Origin: Aliivibrio sifiae
GTDB taxonomy: Bacteria; Pseudomonadota; Gammaproteobacteria; Enterobacterales; Vibrionaceae
Direction of reading: 5' to 3'
NCBI RefSeq assembly: GCF_002954715.1
Contig: NZ_MSCP01000001.1
Location: 304,743-368,742 of the forward strand
DNA length: 64,000 nt
Shown here piece by piece: positions 1 to 9,554 of the stretch. The position numbers and the translations under genes are program-made. The notes below the pieces were generated by a model. That model ran no database searches. It worked only from the letters and a program-made list of their open reading frames with translations, and was not told the DNA's origin. How positions within the stretch are numbered: the stretch's first letter is position 1; each line of letters begins with the position of its first letter.

Positions 1-2
1 CA

Positions 3-893
3 GCTGGTCTGTTACCAACCATGTCAGCAGTTAAAGCTGGAAAGCGCATATTACTTGCGAATAAAGAAGCTTTAGTCATGTCTGGGCAATTATTTATTGA
101 TGCTGTCGAAACATATGGTGCCGAGTTATTGCCAGTTGATAGTGAACATAATGCAATTTTTCAATGTCTTCCTGAGAGAATTCAAACCAATTTAGGGCGT
201 TGTGATTTAGATGCTAATGGCATTAGCTCTATTTTATTAACTGGTTCAGGTGGTCCATTTCGTTATACCGATATTTCAGAATTAGAGTCGGTAACACCAG
301 AAATGGCGATTGCTCACCCTAACTGGTCAATGGGACCTAAGATCTCTGTTGATTCAGCAACCATGATGAATAAAGGGTTGGAATATATAGAAGCTCGTTG
401 GCTGTTTAACGCAAGCAAAGAGCAGTTGAAAGTTGTTATTCATCCTCAATCAGTTATCCACTCTATGGTTCAGTACAAGGATGGTTCTGTCTTAGCGCAA
501 ATGGGACTTCCCGATATGAGAACCCCAATTGCCTGCACTATGTCTTATCCTAAAAGAGTAAATGCTGGAGTTGAACCACTTGATTTTACTAAAGTGGGAG
601 AGTTTAGTTTTCTTGAGCCAGACTTTTCTCGTTACCCATGTTTGAAATTAGCTATTGACGCATGTTATTTAGGTCAGCACGCGACGACAGGGTTAAATGC
701 AGCTAATGAACAATCAGTCGCTGCTTTTTTGGACGGTCAGATTAAATTTACAGATATAGCTCGAATTAATGAGTCGGTTTTGGACAAAGTATGCGCAAAC
801 TTCCAAAACCTTGAGCTAGATAGCTTGGAAAGCCTGATTGACCTAGATAGAATGGCCCGTCATTATGCCGATGAGGCAATTAAAAAGGTTTAA
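3..893 (+). CDS. dxr: 1-deoxy-D-xylulose 5-phosphate reductoisomerase (5'-truncated by window)
   Basis: C-terminal three quarters of DXP reductoisomerase, the NADPH- and metal-dependent enzyme of the MEP isoprenoid pathway that converts 1-deoxy-D-xylulose 5-phosphate to 2-C-methyl-D-erythritol 4-phosphate in the cytoplasm. The frame is open from base 3 and the ATG at 21 is internal: the residues before it (AGLLPT) continue the family sequence. The [12 protein letters not shown] stretch, the [23 protein letters not shown] active-site region (given in part, near 640-390 bases from the start) and the C-terminal helical domain are recognisable. Stop at 891-893 is 2 bases before rseP, so the genes are probably cotranscribed. 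Identity is near certain; only the N-terminus is missing. Confidence 0.95.
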   Translation, partial: AGLLPTMSAVKAGKRILLANKEALVMSGQLFIDAVETYGAELLPVDSEHNAIFQCLPERIQTNLGRCDLDANGISSILLTGSGGPFRYTDISELESVTPEMAIAHPNWSMGPKISVDSATMMNKGLEYIEARWLFNASKEQLKVVIHPQSVIHSMVQYKDGSVLAQMGLPDMRTPIACTMSYPKRVNAGVEPLDFTKVGEFSFLEPDFSRYPCLKLAIDACYLGQHATTGLNAANEQSVAAFLDGQIKFTDIARINESVLDKVCANFQNLELDSLESLIDLDRMARHYADEAIKKV

Positions 894-895
894 CT

Positions 896-2254
896 ATGTC
901 AGAACTTCTATGGAATCTATCATCATTTATTATCGCACTAGGTATTCTTGTTGCTGTTCATGAATATGGTCATTTTTGGGTAGCTCGCCGTTGTGGTGTA
1001 ATTGTTGAGAAATTTTCTATTGGTTTTGGTAAGTCAATCTGGAGCAGAAAAGGCAAAGACGGCACGGAATATAATATATCAATGATCCCGCTTGGGGGTT
1101 ATGTGAAAATGTTGGATGAACGTGTTGATGAGGTTCCTGAAGAACTTAAACAACATGCTTTTAATAACCGTCCTTTATGGCAAAGAAGTGCCATTGTTGC
1201 CGCAGGACCAATCGCGAATTTTATTTTTGCAGTGGTAGCGTGTTGGCTTGCTTTTATGATCGGAGTGACTGCATTAAAGCCAGTTGTTGGACATATTGAT
1301 AATAATTCAATTTTTTCTCAAGCAGGAATTGAATCTGGAGTGGAACTAAAAGCCATTTCAGGAATCAAAACCTCGGATTGGGAAGCAGTTAATATGGCGA
1401 TTGTTTCTCATATTGGTGATGAGTCGATGACGGTAACCTATAGCGATGAAAATAATATTGGTGTAGATGTTACAACGACTCTTGATTTATCTGATTGGAA
1501 ATTTGATCCAGAAAAAGATTCACCAATGGTGTCTCTAGGTTTTCTTCCTTACCGCCCAGCGTTAACTTTAAATGTCGCCAATGTTAGCGCCAATAGTGCA
1601 GCTGAAAAATCAGGCTTATTGGTTGGTGATCGTTTGGTTTCTGTTAATGGTCATCAATTAACAGAATGGCAAGAGATGGTTGAGGCGATACAAGCAAATC
1701 CAAATAAAGCGATAGAATTAATTGTTCTTCGTGATAATGAGCAAACAACGTTAACATTAACGCCAGATAGCAAAGAGATCGCAGATGGTAAAATCATTGG
1801 TTTTGCTGGAGTCTCTCCTATATTCGAAGAATGGCCTGAAGGTTACCGTTATGAAAAACAATATGGTCCAATCGTTGCTTTTGAAAAAGCAGTAGAAAAA
1901 ACCGGTAATATTATTGATTTAACATTAACCATGACTAAGAAATTATTCACGGGTGATGTAGCGTTAAATAATTTAAGTGGTCCTATTTCGATAGCCAAAG
2001 GCGCAGGTACTACAGCTGAATATGGTTTAGTATCATTTTTAGGATTTTTAGCTTTAATTAGTGTTAATTTAGGTATTATTAATTTATTACCTCTTCCTGT
2101 ATTGGATGGTGGGCATTTACTCTTCTTTGCAATAGAAGGGATTACGCGTAAGCCTGTATCAGAAAGAGTTCAAGAAATTGGTTATAAAGTAGGAACAGCA
2201 ATGATTATGTCATTAATGGCTGTCGCTTTATTTAACGACTTTATGCGCCTTTAA
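896..2254 (+). CDS. rseP: Site-2 zinc metalloprotease RseP
   Basis: Inner-membrane intramembrane protease that cleaves the anti-sigma factor RseA after DegS, releasing sigma-E; it also removes remnant signal peptides. The 452 aa length fits the family (about 450). The HEYGH zinc motif lies at residues 22-26 in the first transmembrane segment, two PDZ regions fill the periplasmic middle (about residues 115-310), and the [10 protein letters not shown] motif in a C-terminal membrane segment supplies the third metal ligand. It sits directly between dxr and bamA as in E. coli, which links the envelope stress protease with its outer-membrane assembly client system. Confidence 0.96.
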   Translation: MSELLWNLSSFIIALGILVAVHEYGHFWVARRCGVIVEKFSIGFGKSIWSRKGKDGTEYNISMIPLGGYVKMLDERVDEVPEELKQHAFNNRPLWQRSAIVAAGPIANFIFAVVACWLAFMIGVTALKPVVGHIDNNSIFSQAGIESGVELKAISGIKTSDWEAVNMAIVSHIGDESMTVTYSDENNIGVDVTTTLDLSDWKFDPEKDSPMVSLGFLPYRPALTLNVANVSANSAAEKSGLLVGDRLVSVNGHQLTEWQEMVEAIQANPNKAIELIVLRDNEQTTLTLTPDSKEIADGKIIGFAGVSPIFEEWPEGYRYEKQYGPIVAFEKAVEKTGNIIDLTLTMTKKLFTGDVALNNLSGPISIAKGAGTTAEYGLVSFLGFLALISVNLGIINLLPLPVLDGGHLLFFAIEGITRKPVSERVQEIGYKVGTAMIMSLMAVALFNDFMRL

Positions 2255-2283
2255 GTAGTAGCAAGGGAATAATAAAACGTATT

Positions 2284-4713
2284 ATGGCGATGAAAAAATT
2301 GTTGATAGCCTCACTGCTTTTTGGCAGCGTTGCAGCGCAGAGCGCAGAAACATTTGTTATTGATGATATACGCTTTGAGGGATTACAGCGTGTCGCATTA
2401 GGTGCAGCATTACTTAAGACCCCTGTTCGTGTTGGTGATAGTATGAGCCAGCAAGACGTATCTCAGGTAATTCAAGCATTATTTGCTTCTGGTAACTTTG
2501 AAGACGTAAAGGTATTTCGTGATGGGAATGCATTACTAATTAAAGTGACGGAACGTCCAACGATTGCAAATATCTCTTTTTCTGGCAATAAAGCGATCAA
2601 AGAAGAACAGATGCAACAGAACTTAGAAGCCTCTTCTATTCGTGTTGGTGAAGCATTAGACCGAACTACATTAAGTAATATTGAAAAGGGCTTAGAAGAC
2701 TTTTATTACAGTGTTGGTAAGTACAATGCAACCGTTCATGCAGTTGTTACTCCATTACCTCGAAACCGTGCAGATCTTAAGTTTGTATTTACTGAAGGTG
2801 TTTCAGCTAAAATTCAACAAATTAACTTTATTGGTAATGAAGTCTTTACAGATGAACAACTCCTTAGCCGCTTCAATCTTAATGTAGATGTAGCGTGGTG
2901 GAACTTCTTAGCTGATGAAAAATACCAGAAACAAGTGCTTGCTGGTGACATTGAAGCATTACGCTCATATTACCTTGACCGAGGTTATTTAAAGTTTCAG
3001 GTAGATTCAACTCAAGTTTCTATTTCTCCGGATAAGAAAGGCGTATACATAGCGTTAACCGTTGATGAAGGTGCTCCTTACACCGTTAGTGGCGTTAAGT
3101 TCCAAGGCGAGTTAATCGGCAAAGAAGAAGAATTTAAAAAGCTTGTTCCTTTTGAAGATGGCGAAGTTTATAACGGCTCTGCAGTTACTCGCTTAGAAGA
3201 AAATATCAAACGTATTTTAGGTGAAGCTGGTTATGCTTATCCTCAAGTTCGTACGATGCCAGAGTTTGATGATGAGAACCAAACAGTATCGCTAGTTATT
3301 AATGTAGAAGCCGGTAATCGTATCTATGTTCGTGATATCAAATTTGTTGGTAATACATCAACTAAAGATGAAGTGTTACGTCGTGAAATGCGTCAAATGG
3401 AAAGTTCTTGGTTAAATTCTAAATCGATTGAAACGGGTAAAAACCGTCTAAACCGTTTGGGTTTCTTTGAAACGGTAGATGTACAAACCGTTCGTGTCCC
3501 AGGATCTGATGACCAAGTTGATCTCGTTTATTCTGTAAAAGAAGCAAACTCAGGAAGTGTTAACTTTGGTGTCGGTTACGGTACTGAATCAGGCGTGAGC
3601 TTCCAAGTTGGTCTTCAGCAAGATAACTTCATCGGTTCTGGTAACCGTGTTGGTATCAATGCAATGATGAACGATTATCAAAAGAACATTAGCTTAGATT
3701 ATCGTGATCCTTACTGGAACCTTGATGGTGTCAGTTTAGGGGGTAAGATTTTCTATAATGAATTTGAAGCTTCTGATGCAGGTATTGTCGATTATACCAA
3801 CCAAAGTTATGGTGGTAATCTCACATGGGGTTTCCCATTTGATGAATTAAACTATTTCGAAATTGGTGTGGGCTACACTCATAACAAGATCTCTAATTTA
3901 GAAGGTTATGTTCAAATTGAACAATACTTAAATTCAGTTGGTGATGCTTATGATGAAGGTGCTCAAACGCTGATCGTAAGTGATTTTGATGTCACTTTGT
4001 CTTGGACTCGTAATAACCTAAATAAAGGTTATTTCCCAACGGCGGGTAACTACCAACGAGCATCTTATAAGATAACGACCCCGAATTCTGATTCACAGTT
4101 CTTTAAAGCACAATATGAAGTTCGCCAGTACTTCCCGTTAACAAAGAAACACGAATTTGCATTATTAATGCGTGGTAAGGCGGGTTACGGTAATGGTTAT
4201 GGTCAAACTGATGGTAATGACAACCTGTACCCATTTTATGAGAACTTTTATGCCGGCGGCTTTACAACCTTACGTGGTTTTGGATCTAACTCAGCGGGTC
4301 CAAAAGCCGTTTATGCACAAGGTTCAAATGGAGGAATAGGTAATAATACTTCTTACGCAGCAACTGATGATTCTGTTGGTGGTAATGCTACCGCTTTAGC
4401 AAGTATTGAGCTGATTGTACCGACTCCATTTGCAAGTGAAGAAACACAAGGACAAATTCGTACCAGTGTCTTCTTTGATATGGCGAGTGTTTGGGATACA
4501 GAGTTTGACTATAAAGATCCTAAGCCAGGGATGGATGGTGGTCAGTATTACTATGATTATTCAGATCCATCAAACTTCCGCTCTTCATATGGTGCAGCTT
4601 TACAATGGATGTCTCCGATGGGGCCATTAGTATTCTCAATTGCGAAACCTGTGAAGATTTATGAAGGTGATGATGAAGAATTCTTTAGTTTCACCATTGG
4701 TCGAACTTTCTAA
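2284..4713 (+). CDS. bamA: Outer membrane protein assembly factor BamA
   Basis: Central Omp85 component of the BAM complex, which folds and inserts beta-barrel proteins into the outer membrane. An N-terminal signal peptide ([15 protein letters not shown], cleavage probably after about residue 20) is followed by five POTRA domains (about residues 23-420) and a C-terminal 16-strand barrel ending in aromatic F, as expected for BAM substrates. The [10 protein letters not shown] segment contains the conserved RGF of barrel loop 6. Length 809 aa matches the family. The start chosen is the first ATG, matching the MAMKKLL beginning known from E. coli; a second ATG lies two codons in. Its ribosome binding site is weak and distant. 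Confidence 0.96.
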   Translation: MAMKKLLIASLLFGSVAAQSAETFVIDDIRFEGLQRVALGAALLKTPVRVGDSMSQQDVSQVIQALFASGNFEDVKVFRDGNALLIKVTERPTIANISFSGNKAIKEEQMQQNLEASSIRVGEALDRTTLSNIEKGLEDFYYSVGKYNATVHAVVTPLPRNRADLKFVFTEGVSAKIQQINFIGNEVFTDEQLLSRFNLNVDVAWWNFLADEKYQKQVLAGDIEALRSYYLDRGYLKFQVDSTQVSISPDKKGVYIALTVDEGAPYTVSGVKFQGELIGKEEEFKKLVPFEDGEVYNGSAVTRLEENIKRILGEAGYAYPQVRTMPEFDDENQTVSLVINVEAGNRIYVRDIKFVGNTSTKDEVLRREMRQMESSWLNSKSIETGKNRLNRLGFFETVDVQTVRVPGSDDQVDLVYSVKEANSGSVNFGVGYGTESGVSFQVGLQQDNFIGSGNRVGINAMMNDYQKNISLDYRDPYWNLDGVSLGGKIFYNEFEASDAGIVDYTNQSYGGNLTWGFPFDELNYFEIGVGYTHNKISNLEGYVQIEQYLNSVGDAYDEGAQTLIVSDFDVTLSWTRNNLNKGYFPTAGNYQRASYKITTPNSDSQFFKAQYEVRQYFPLTKKHEFALLMRGKAGYGNGYGQTDGNDNLYPFYENFYAGGFTTLRGFGSNSAGPKAVYAQGSNGGIGNNTSYAATDDSVGGNATALASIELIVPTPFASEETQGQIRTSVFFDMASVWDTEFDYKDPKPGMDGGQYYYDYSDPSNFRSSYGAALQWMSPMGPLVFSIAKPVKIYEGDDEEFFSFTIGRTF

Positions 4714-4730
4714 ACATTGATAGCTCTAAT
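4702..4730 (+). promoter_or_regulatory. Candidate sigma-E promoter upstream of skp
   Basis: A -35-like GAACTT at 4703-4708 is followed by 16 bases and a -10-like TCTAA at 4725-4729, close to the sigma-E pattern (GGAACTT, about 16 bp, TCTRA/TCAAA). The -35 overlaps the end of bamA (stop at 4711-4713), and the predicted transcript would begin near 4736, about 55 bases before skp. Skp belongs to the sigma-E regulon in E. coli, so context fits. Sequence match only; not shown to be used. Confidence 0.5.
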
Positions 4731-4792
4731 AGAAAAGTGTTAATGTAAACCGATTCAATTTAGGTCGATAATAATTAATTAAGGATATGATT

Positions 4793-5302
4793 TTGAAAAA
4801 GTTGGTAAAAGTAGCCGCTTTAGGCACAGTATTATTAAGTGGTTCTTTTTTTGCTAATGCAGCAGAAGCAGCAACCAAAATTGGTTATGTAAACATGGCT
4901 CAAATCGTTCAGCAAATGCCACAACGTGAAGCTATTTCAGAAAAACTTCGTGCTGAGTTTAAAGACCGTATTGATGAATTACGTAGCCTAGAGTCAAAAA
5001 TTAAAGACAAAGTAGAAACGATCAAACGTGATGGTGAGCTTCTAGGTGCGTCAGGTAAAACAAAACTTGAGCGTGAAATTGCTTCGCTTCAATCAGATTA
5101 CAAACTAAAAGCACAAGCATTAGATGAAGATAACCGTCGTCGTCAAGGCGAAGAACGTCAGAAGTTGATCATGCAAGTACAACAAACAGTAGAAAAAGTA
5201 GCGAACAAAGAAGGCTATGATATGGTTGTTGATGCTCAAACACTACTTTGGGCAAAACCAGAAGACAATCTATCTGAAAAAGTTATTAAAGAAATTAAAT
5301 AA
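4793..5302 (+). CDS. skp: Periplasmic chaperone Skp (OmpH)
   Basis: Trimeric periplasmic chaperone that holds unfolded outer-membrane proteins between the Sec translocon and BAM. A signal peptide ([22 protein letters not shown]) precedes a short beta core (KIGYVNM) and a long charged coiled-coil arm region (about residues 45-125). TTG at 4793 is chosen because AAGGA at 4781-4785 lies 7 bases upstream; the in-frame ATG at 4787 would leave only 1 base after the same Shine-Dalgarno. It lies between bamA and lpxD as in enterics, behind a likely sigma-E promoter, and 8 bases before lpxD. Confidence 0.92.
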   Translation: MKKLVKVAALGTVLLSGSFFANAAEAATKIGYVNMAQIVQQMPQREAISEKLRAEFKDRIDELRSLESKIKDKVETIKRDGELLGASGKTKLEREIASLQSDYKLKAQALDEDNRRRQGEERQKLIMQVQQTVEKVANKEGYDMVVDAQTLLWAKPEDNLSEKVIKEIK

Positions 5303-5310
5303 GGTCGAAC

Positions 5311-6330
5311 ATGACTCGTATTACGCTTGCTGAATTGGCAAAAAAACTGGGTGCAACCGTTCATGGTAACGGTGATGTTGTTGTACATTCTATCGCTTCG
5401 ATGAGCAAGGCTGGAGAAGGGGATATAACCTTTCTTTCAAATGCTAAATATCGTAAGCAATTGGCTAGTTGCCAAGCATCAGCGGTGATTGTGAAAGAGG
5501 CGGACGTTGAGTTCTGTCAATCTAATGCATTAATAATGCGAGACCCATATTTAGGCTTTGCTTTAGCAGCTCAAGCTTTAGATACAACACCAGCTCCAGC
5601 AAAAGATATTGCACCATCAGCGTATATTGCTGATGATGCAATGATTGGAGAAGGTGTTGCTATTGGACATAATGCAGTAATTGAATCGAAAGCAGTTATT
5701 GCTGATGGTGCGATTATTGGTTCAGGCTGTTTTGTTGGCCAAGAAGCAAAAATTGGTAAAAATACGAAGTTATGGGCAAATGTTTCTATTTACCATCGCG
5801 TAGAAATTGGTGAATCTTGTTTAATTCAATCAGGTACTGTTATTGGTTCTGATGGTTTTGGTTACGCAAATGACCGTGGTACATGGGTTAAAATACCTCA
5901 GCTCGGCTCTGTCATTATTGGTGATAACGTTGAGATTGGTGCCAATACTGCGATTGACCGTGGTGCAATTGATAATACAGTGATTGAAAGTAATGTTATT
6001 ATTGATAACCAAATTCAAATCGCTCATAACGTACAAATCGGATCTGGTTCAGCGATGGCTGGTGGTACAATTGTCGCTGGTAGTACAAGTATTGGTAAAC
6101 ATTGTATTATTGGTGGTGGTTCAGTGATTAATGGCCATATTGACATTACCGATGGCGTAACTATCACTGGTATGGGTATGGTGATGAGAGGCATTAGCGA
6201 AAAAGGCATGTACTCATCAGGTATTCCACTGCAAACAAATAAAGAATGGCGAAAAACTGCAACTCGTGTTCATAAGATTGATGAAATGAATAAGCGATTA
6301 AAGGCAGTAGAGAAAAAGTTACTCGACTAA
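5311..6330 (+). CDS. lpxD: UDP-3-O-(3-hydroxymyristoyl)glucosamine N-acyltransferase
   Basis: Third enzyme of lipid A synthesis; transfers a second 3-hydroxyacyl chain from acyl-ACP to UDP-3-O-acyl-glucosamine in the cytoplasm. 339 aa as usual. An N-terminal uridine-binding domain (residues 1-100) is followed by hexapeptide repeats forming a left-handed beta helix (about 100-290) and a C-terminal helix. The catalytic His is at residue 239 in the IAHNVQIG segment. It lies in the order skp-lpxD-fabZ-lpxA-lpxB, with a weak hairpin after the gene. Confidence 0.96.
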   Translation: MTRITLAELAKKLGATVHGNGDVVVHSIASMSKAGEGDITFLSNAKYRKQLASCQASAVIVKEADVEFCQSNALIMRDPYLGFALAAQALDTTPAPAKDIAPSAYIADDAMIGEGVAIGHNAVIESKAVIADGAIIGSGCFVGQEAKIGKNTKLWANVSIYHRVEIGESCLIQSGTVIGSDGFGYANDRGTWVKIPQLGSVIIGDNVEIGANTAIDRGAIDNTVIESNVIIDNQIQIAHNVQIGSGSAMAGGTIVAGSTSIGKHCIIGGGSVINGHIDITDGVTITGMGMVMRGISEKGMYSSGIPLQTNKEWRKTATRVHKIDEMNKRLKAVEKKLLD

Positions 6331-6364
6331 CTCTCATCCGTTAACATTCTAATTAATAAGTATT

Positions 6365-6389
6365 GGTCTGCATTTTGCAGACCTTTGTC
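6365..6389 (+). terminator. Weak intrinsic terminator after lpxD
   Basis: Seven-base perfect stem GGTCTGC / GCAGACC (6365-6371 and 6377-6383) with a 5-base loop, followed by TTTGTCT. The T tract is interrupted, so it may be only a partial terminator or attenuator between lpxD and fabZ. Confidence 0.45.
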
Positions 6390-6457
6390 TATCTATTATT
6401 ACTCTATTTGAGCTACACTATTACTCAGATACGATATTGTTTTACAGGAATATTATT

Positions 6458-6910
6458 TTGACTCGTGAAAATAAAACACTCAACATTACAGAAATCCAAG
6501 AGTTATTACCGCACCGTTACCCATTCTTATTGGTTGACCGAGTAACAGATTTCGAAGAAGAAAAATACTTACACGCGATCAAGAATGTGTCTGTGAATGA
6601 ACCTCAATTTACTGGCCATTTCCCACAAATGCCAATTTTTCCAGGTGTATTGATTCTTGAAGCAATGGCTCAAGCAACTGGCCTATTAGCATTTAAATCG
6701 TTTGGTGCTCCTGCTGAGAATGAACTTTACTATTTTGCTAGTATTGATAAAGCAAAATTCCGTAAACCAGTTGTTCCTGGTGACCAATTAATTATTGAAG
6801 TTGAATTCATTAAAGATCGCCGTGGTATTGCACTATTTAATGGTGTAGCTAAAGTTGACGGTGCTGTAGTGTGTTCAGCTGAACTTAAGTGTGCAAGACG
6901 AGAGTTTTAA
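6458..6910 (+). CDS. fabZ: 3-hydroxyacyl-[acyl-carrier-protein] dehydratase FabZ
   Basis: Hot-dog fold dehydratase that removes water from 3-hydroxyacyl-ACP in type II fatty acid synthesis; it competes with LpxA/LpxD for 3-hydroxymyristoyl-ACP. With the TTG at 6458 the protein is 150 aa, matching the family; AGGA at 6446-6449 stands 8 bases upstream and decides the start over the TTG at 6437. The family motif [12 protein letters not shown] is near the N-terminus, and the catalytic His54 (GHFP) and Glu68 (LEAMAQ) are present. It ends 2 bases before lpxA. Confidence 0.95.
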   Translation: MTRENKTLNITEIQELLPHRYPFLLVDRVTDFEEEKYLHAIKNVSVNEPQFTGHFPQMPIFPGVLILEAMAQATGLLAFKSFGAPAENELYYFASIDKAKFRKPVVPGDQLIIEVEFIKDRRGIALFNGVAKVDGAVVCSAELKCARREF

Positions 6911-6912
6911 TT

Positions 6913-7701
6913 ATGATTCATGAATCGGCTCAAATTCATCCGTCAGCAGTTATTGAAGGTAATGTAACGATTGACGCTAATGTATCTGTTGGACCATTCA
7001 CTTACATTACTGGTAATGTAACGATTGGGGAAGGTACAGAAATAATGTCGCATGTTGTCATTAAAGGCGATACGACGATAGGCAAAGATAACCGTATCTT
7101 CCCGTTTGCTACTATTGGTGAAGAAAGCCAAGATAAAAAATACGGCGGTGAAGTAACTAAAGTCGTTATTGGCGATCGTAATGTTATTCGTGAAAGCGTT
7201 CAAATTCACCGAGGTACAGTTCAAGATCGTGGTGTAACGACTGTTGGTAATGATAATTTACTTTGCGTGAACGTACATATTGCACATGACTGCATCGTTG
7301 CTGATAACATCATCATGGGTAACAACGCGACATTAGCTGGCCATGTAACGGTTGAAGATTATGCGATTGTTTCTGCATTGTCTCCTGTTCATCAGTTTTG
7401 TACCGTTGGAGCACATAGCTTCATTGGCGGTGCGTCTGTAGTTGTTCAAGATGTGCCTCCGTTTGTGATGGCACAAGGTAACCACTGTAAGCCTTTCGGT
7501 ATCAATATCGAAGGATTAAAACGTCGTGGTTTTGAAAAACCTGAGATTCATGCTATTCGTCGAGCTTATAAAGCACTTTATCGTAATGGTAATACATTAG
7601 AAGAAGCAAAAGCTGAGATAAATAAAGAAATTGAAGCATTTCCAGTACTTCAAGGCTTCTTAGATTTGTTTGAGAAATCGACGCGCGGTATTATTCGTTA
7701 A
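6913..7701 (+). CDS. lpxA: UDP-N-acetylglucosamine acyltransferase
   Basis: First enzyme of lipid A synthesis; moves 3-hydroxyacyl from ACP to the 3-OH of UDP-GlcNAc. 262 aa, exactly the E. coli length with the ATG at 6913, 2 bases after the fabZ stop. Hexapeptide-repeat left-handed beta helix spans residues 1-185; the catalytic His125 sits in VNVHIAHDC; a C-terminal helical domain follows. A strong terminator separates it from lpxB, so lpxB expression may depend partly on read-through. Confidence 0.96.
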   Translation: MIHESAQIHPSAVIEGNVTIDANVSVGPFTYITGNVTIGEGTEIMSHVVIKGDTTIGKDNRIFPFATIGEESQDKKYGGEVTKVVIGDRNVIRESVQIHRGTVQDRGVTTVGNDNLLCVNVHIAHDCIVADNIIMGNNATLAGHVTVEDYAIVSALSPVHQFCTVGAHSFIGGASVVVQDVPPFVMAQGNHCKPFGINIEGLKRRGFEKPEIHAIRRAYKALYRNGNTLEEAKAEINKEIEAFPVLQGFLDLFEKSTRGIIR

Positions 7702-7733
7702 TAACGGCGTTTAGAAGTATATAAGCATATTAC

Positions 7734-7765
7734 AAAGGCCTATTGATGTAGGCCTTTTTTATTTT
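7734..7765 (+). terminator. Intrinsic terminator between lpxA and lpxB
   Basis: Perfect 9-bp stem AAAGGCCTA / TAGGCCTTT (7734-7742, 7749-7757), 6-base loop, then a T-rich tract. It lies 10 bases before the lpxB start codon, placing an attenuation point inside the lipid A cluster. Confidence 0.8.
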
Positions 7766-7774
7766 GGAGCAAAA

Positions 7775-8926
7775 ATGACCAAACCATTACGAATTGGTAT
7801 TGTCGCTGGTGAGTTATCTGGTGATACGCTAGGTGAAGGCTTTATTAAGTCAGTAAAAGCACAATATCCTGGTGCTGAATTTGTGGGGATCGGCGGACCT
7901 AAAATGATAGCTCAAGGATGTGAGTCATTATTTGATATGGAAGAACTGGCCGTAATGGGGTTGGTAGAAGTATTGAGTCGATTACCTCGTTTATTAAAAG
8001 TGAAAGCAGAACTTGTTAATCATTTTACTCAAAACCCACCAGATGTTTTTATCGGTATTGATGCGCCTGACTTTAATTTACGTTTAGAAAAAACGCTAAA
8101 AGAGAAAGGTATAAAAACAGTTCATTATGTTAGTCCATCTGTATGGGCTTGGCGTCCAAAACGTATATTTAAAATTGATGCCGCAACGGATCTTGTTTTA
8201 GCATTCTTGCCGTTTGAAAAAGCATTTTATGATAAATATAATGTAGCTTGTGAGTTTATTGGCCATACATTGGCTGATGCAATTCCAATGCAAAGCGATC
8301 AAATTTCAGCTCGTGAATTATTAGGTTTACAACAAGATCGTCAATGGCTAGCCGTTTTACCAGGTAGCCGTGGTGGTGAAGTTGCATTAATTGCCAAACC
8401 ATTTATTGAAACCTGTCAACGTATTCATAAACAACATCCTAAAATGGGGTTTGTCGTTGCCGCTGTTAACGAAAAACGCCGTGAACAGTTTGAAACAATC
8501 TGGAAAGAAACGGCCCCTGAATTAGAATTTACAATTATTCAAGATACGGCCCGAAATGTCATGACAGCCGCTGATGCTGTATTATTAGCATCAGGTACGG
8601 TAGCACTTGAATGTATGCTAATAAAAAGACCAATGGTTGTTGGTTATCAAGTAAATAAACTAACAGGATGGATTGCTCAAAAGCTTTCGATTACTGAATT
8701 TGTTTCTTTGCCTAATGTCTTAGCAGGAAAAGAATTAGTGCAAGAGTTTATTCAAGAAGAGTGTCACCCTGATTTTCTTTATCCGGCAATGGAAAAAGTA
8801 TTGAGCCAAGATAACAGTGAATTAATTGAAAAGTTTACTGAAATGCATCAATGGATCCAAAAAGATGCGGACAAGCAAGCCGCTAATGCCGTCTTACGTC
8901 TAATTAATAAAGAAACAGCAGAATAA
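7775..8926 (+). CDS. lpxB: Lipid-A-disaccharide synthase
   Basis: GT19 glycosyltransferase that joins UDP-2,3-diacylglucosamine and lipid X to form the tetra-acyl disaccharide 1-phosphate, a peripheral inner-membrane step. 383 aa matches the family. The N-terminal GELSGDTLG motif, the GIDAPDFN segment, [11 protein letters not shown] and the LPGSRGGE nucleotide-sugar region are all visible. GGAG lies 5 bases before the ATG. It is followed after 4 bases by rnhB. Confidence 0.96.
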   Translation: MTKPLRIGIVAGELSGDTLGEGFIKSVKAQYPGAEFVGIGGPKMIAQGCESLFDMEELAVMGLVEVLSRLPRLLKVKAELVNHFTQNPPDVFIGIDAPDFNLRLEKTLKEKGIKTVHYVSPSVWAWRPKRIFKIDAATDLVLAFLPFEKAFYDKYNVACEFIGHTLADAIPMQSDQISARELLGLQQDRQWLAVLPGSRGGEVALIAKPFIETCQRIHKQHPKMGFVVAAVNEKRREQFETIWKETAPELEFTIIQDTARNVMTAADAVLLASGTVALECMLIKRPMVVGYQVNKLTGWIAQKLSITEFVSLPNVLAGKELVQEFIQEECHPDFLYPAMEKVLSQDNSELIEKFTEMHQWIQKDADKQAANAVLRLINKETAE

Positions 8927-8930
8927 CGTT

Positions 8931-9554
8931 ATGACAAAAAAAACAGACTCGAAAGAATTACCTCCATTTGAATACCCTCAAGGTTACCAGTTATTTGCTG
9001 GTGTTGATGAAGTAGGGCGTGGACCATTAGTTGGTGCAGTTGTAACGGCTGCTGTTATTTTAGACCCAAATAATCCAATCGAAGGTTTAACGGATTCTAA
9101 AAAATTGACGGATAAAAAGCGTGATTTATTGTTTCCAGAAATCCAAGAAAAAGCATTAGCATGGTCACTAGGTCGCTGTGAAGCTCATGAAATTGATGAG
9201 TTGAACATCTTACAAGCTACAATGGTTGCGATGCAAAGAGCCATTGCAGGATTAAAAATAACGCCAGATTTTGCCTTAATTGATGGTAATAAAGTCCCTG
9301 ATTTACCAATGGCTAGTTTAGCTGTTGTTAAAGGTGACTTACGAGTTCAAGAGATCAGTGCTGCATCTATTATTGCAAAAGTAACTCGCGACAGAGAAAT
9401 GGAAGTTCTAGATAAAGAATTTCCTCAATTTGGTTTTGCGAAGCATAAAGGTTATCCAACCAAGGCACATTTTGCTGCCATTGAAGAGCATGGTGTGATT
9501 TCTGAACATCGCCGTAGCTTTAAACCCGTGAAACGTGTGTTAGGAATAGAGTAA
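8931..9554 (+). CDS. rnhB: Ribonuclease HII
   Basis: Endonuclease that removes RNA and single ribonucleotides from RNA-DNA hybrids. 207 aa. The catalytic signature [12 protein letters not shown] carries Asp26-Glu27; further acidic residues lie in ALIDGN and in the DSKKL region. It sits between lpxB and dnaE, and its stop codon overlaps the dnaE start (TAATG), indicating translational coupling. Confidence 0.95.
   Translation: MTKKTDSKELPPFEYPQGYQLFAGVDEVGRGPLVGAVVTAAVILDPNNPIEGLTDSKKLTDKKRDLLFPEIQEKALAWSLGRCEAHEIDELNILQATMVAMQRAIAGLKITPDFALIDGNKVPDLPMASLAVVKGDLRVQEISAASIIAKVTRDREMEVLDKEFPQFGFAKHKGYPTKAHFAAIEEHGVISEHRRSFKPVKRVLGIE

Noticed and set aside
4415..4630. 71-codon frame inside bamA
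   Set aside because: Shifted frame inside the BamA barrel; no initiation signal.
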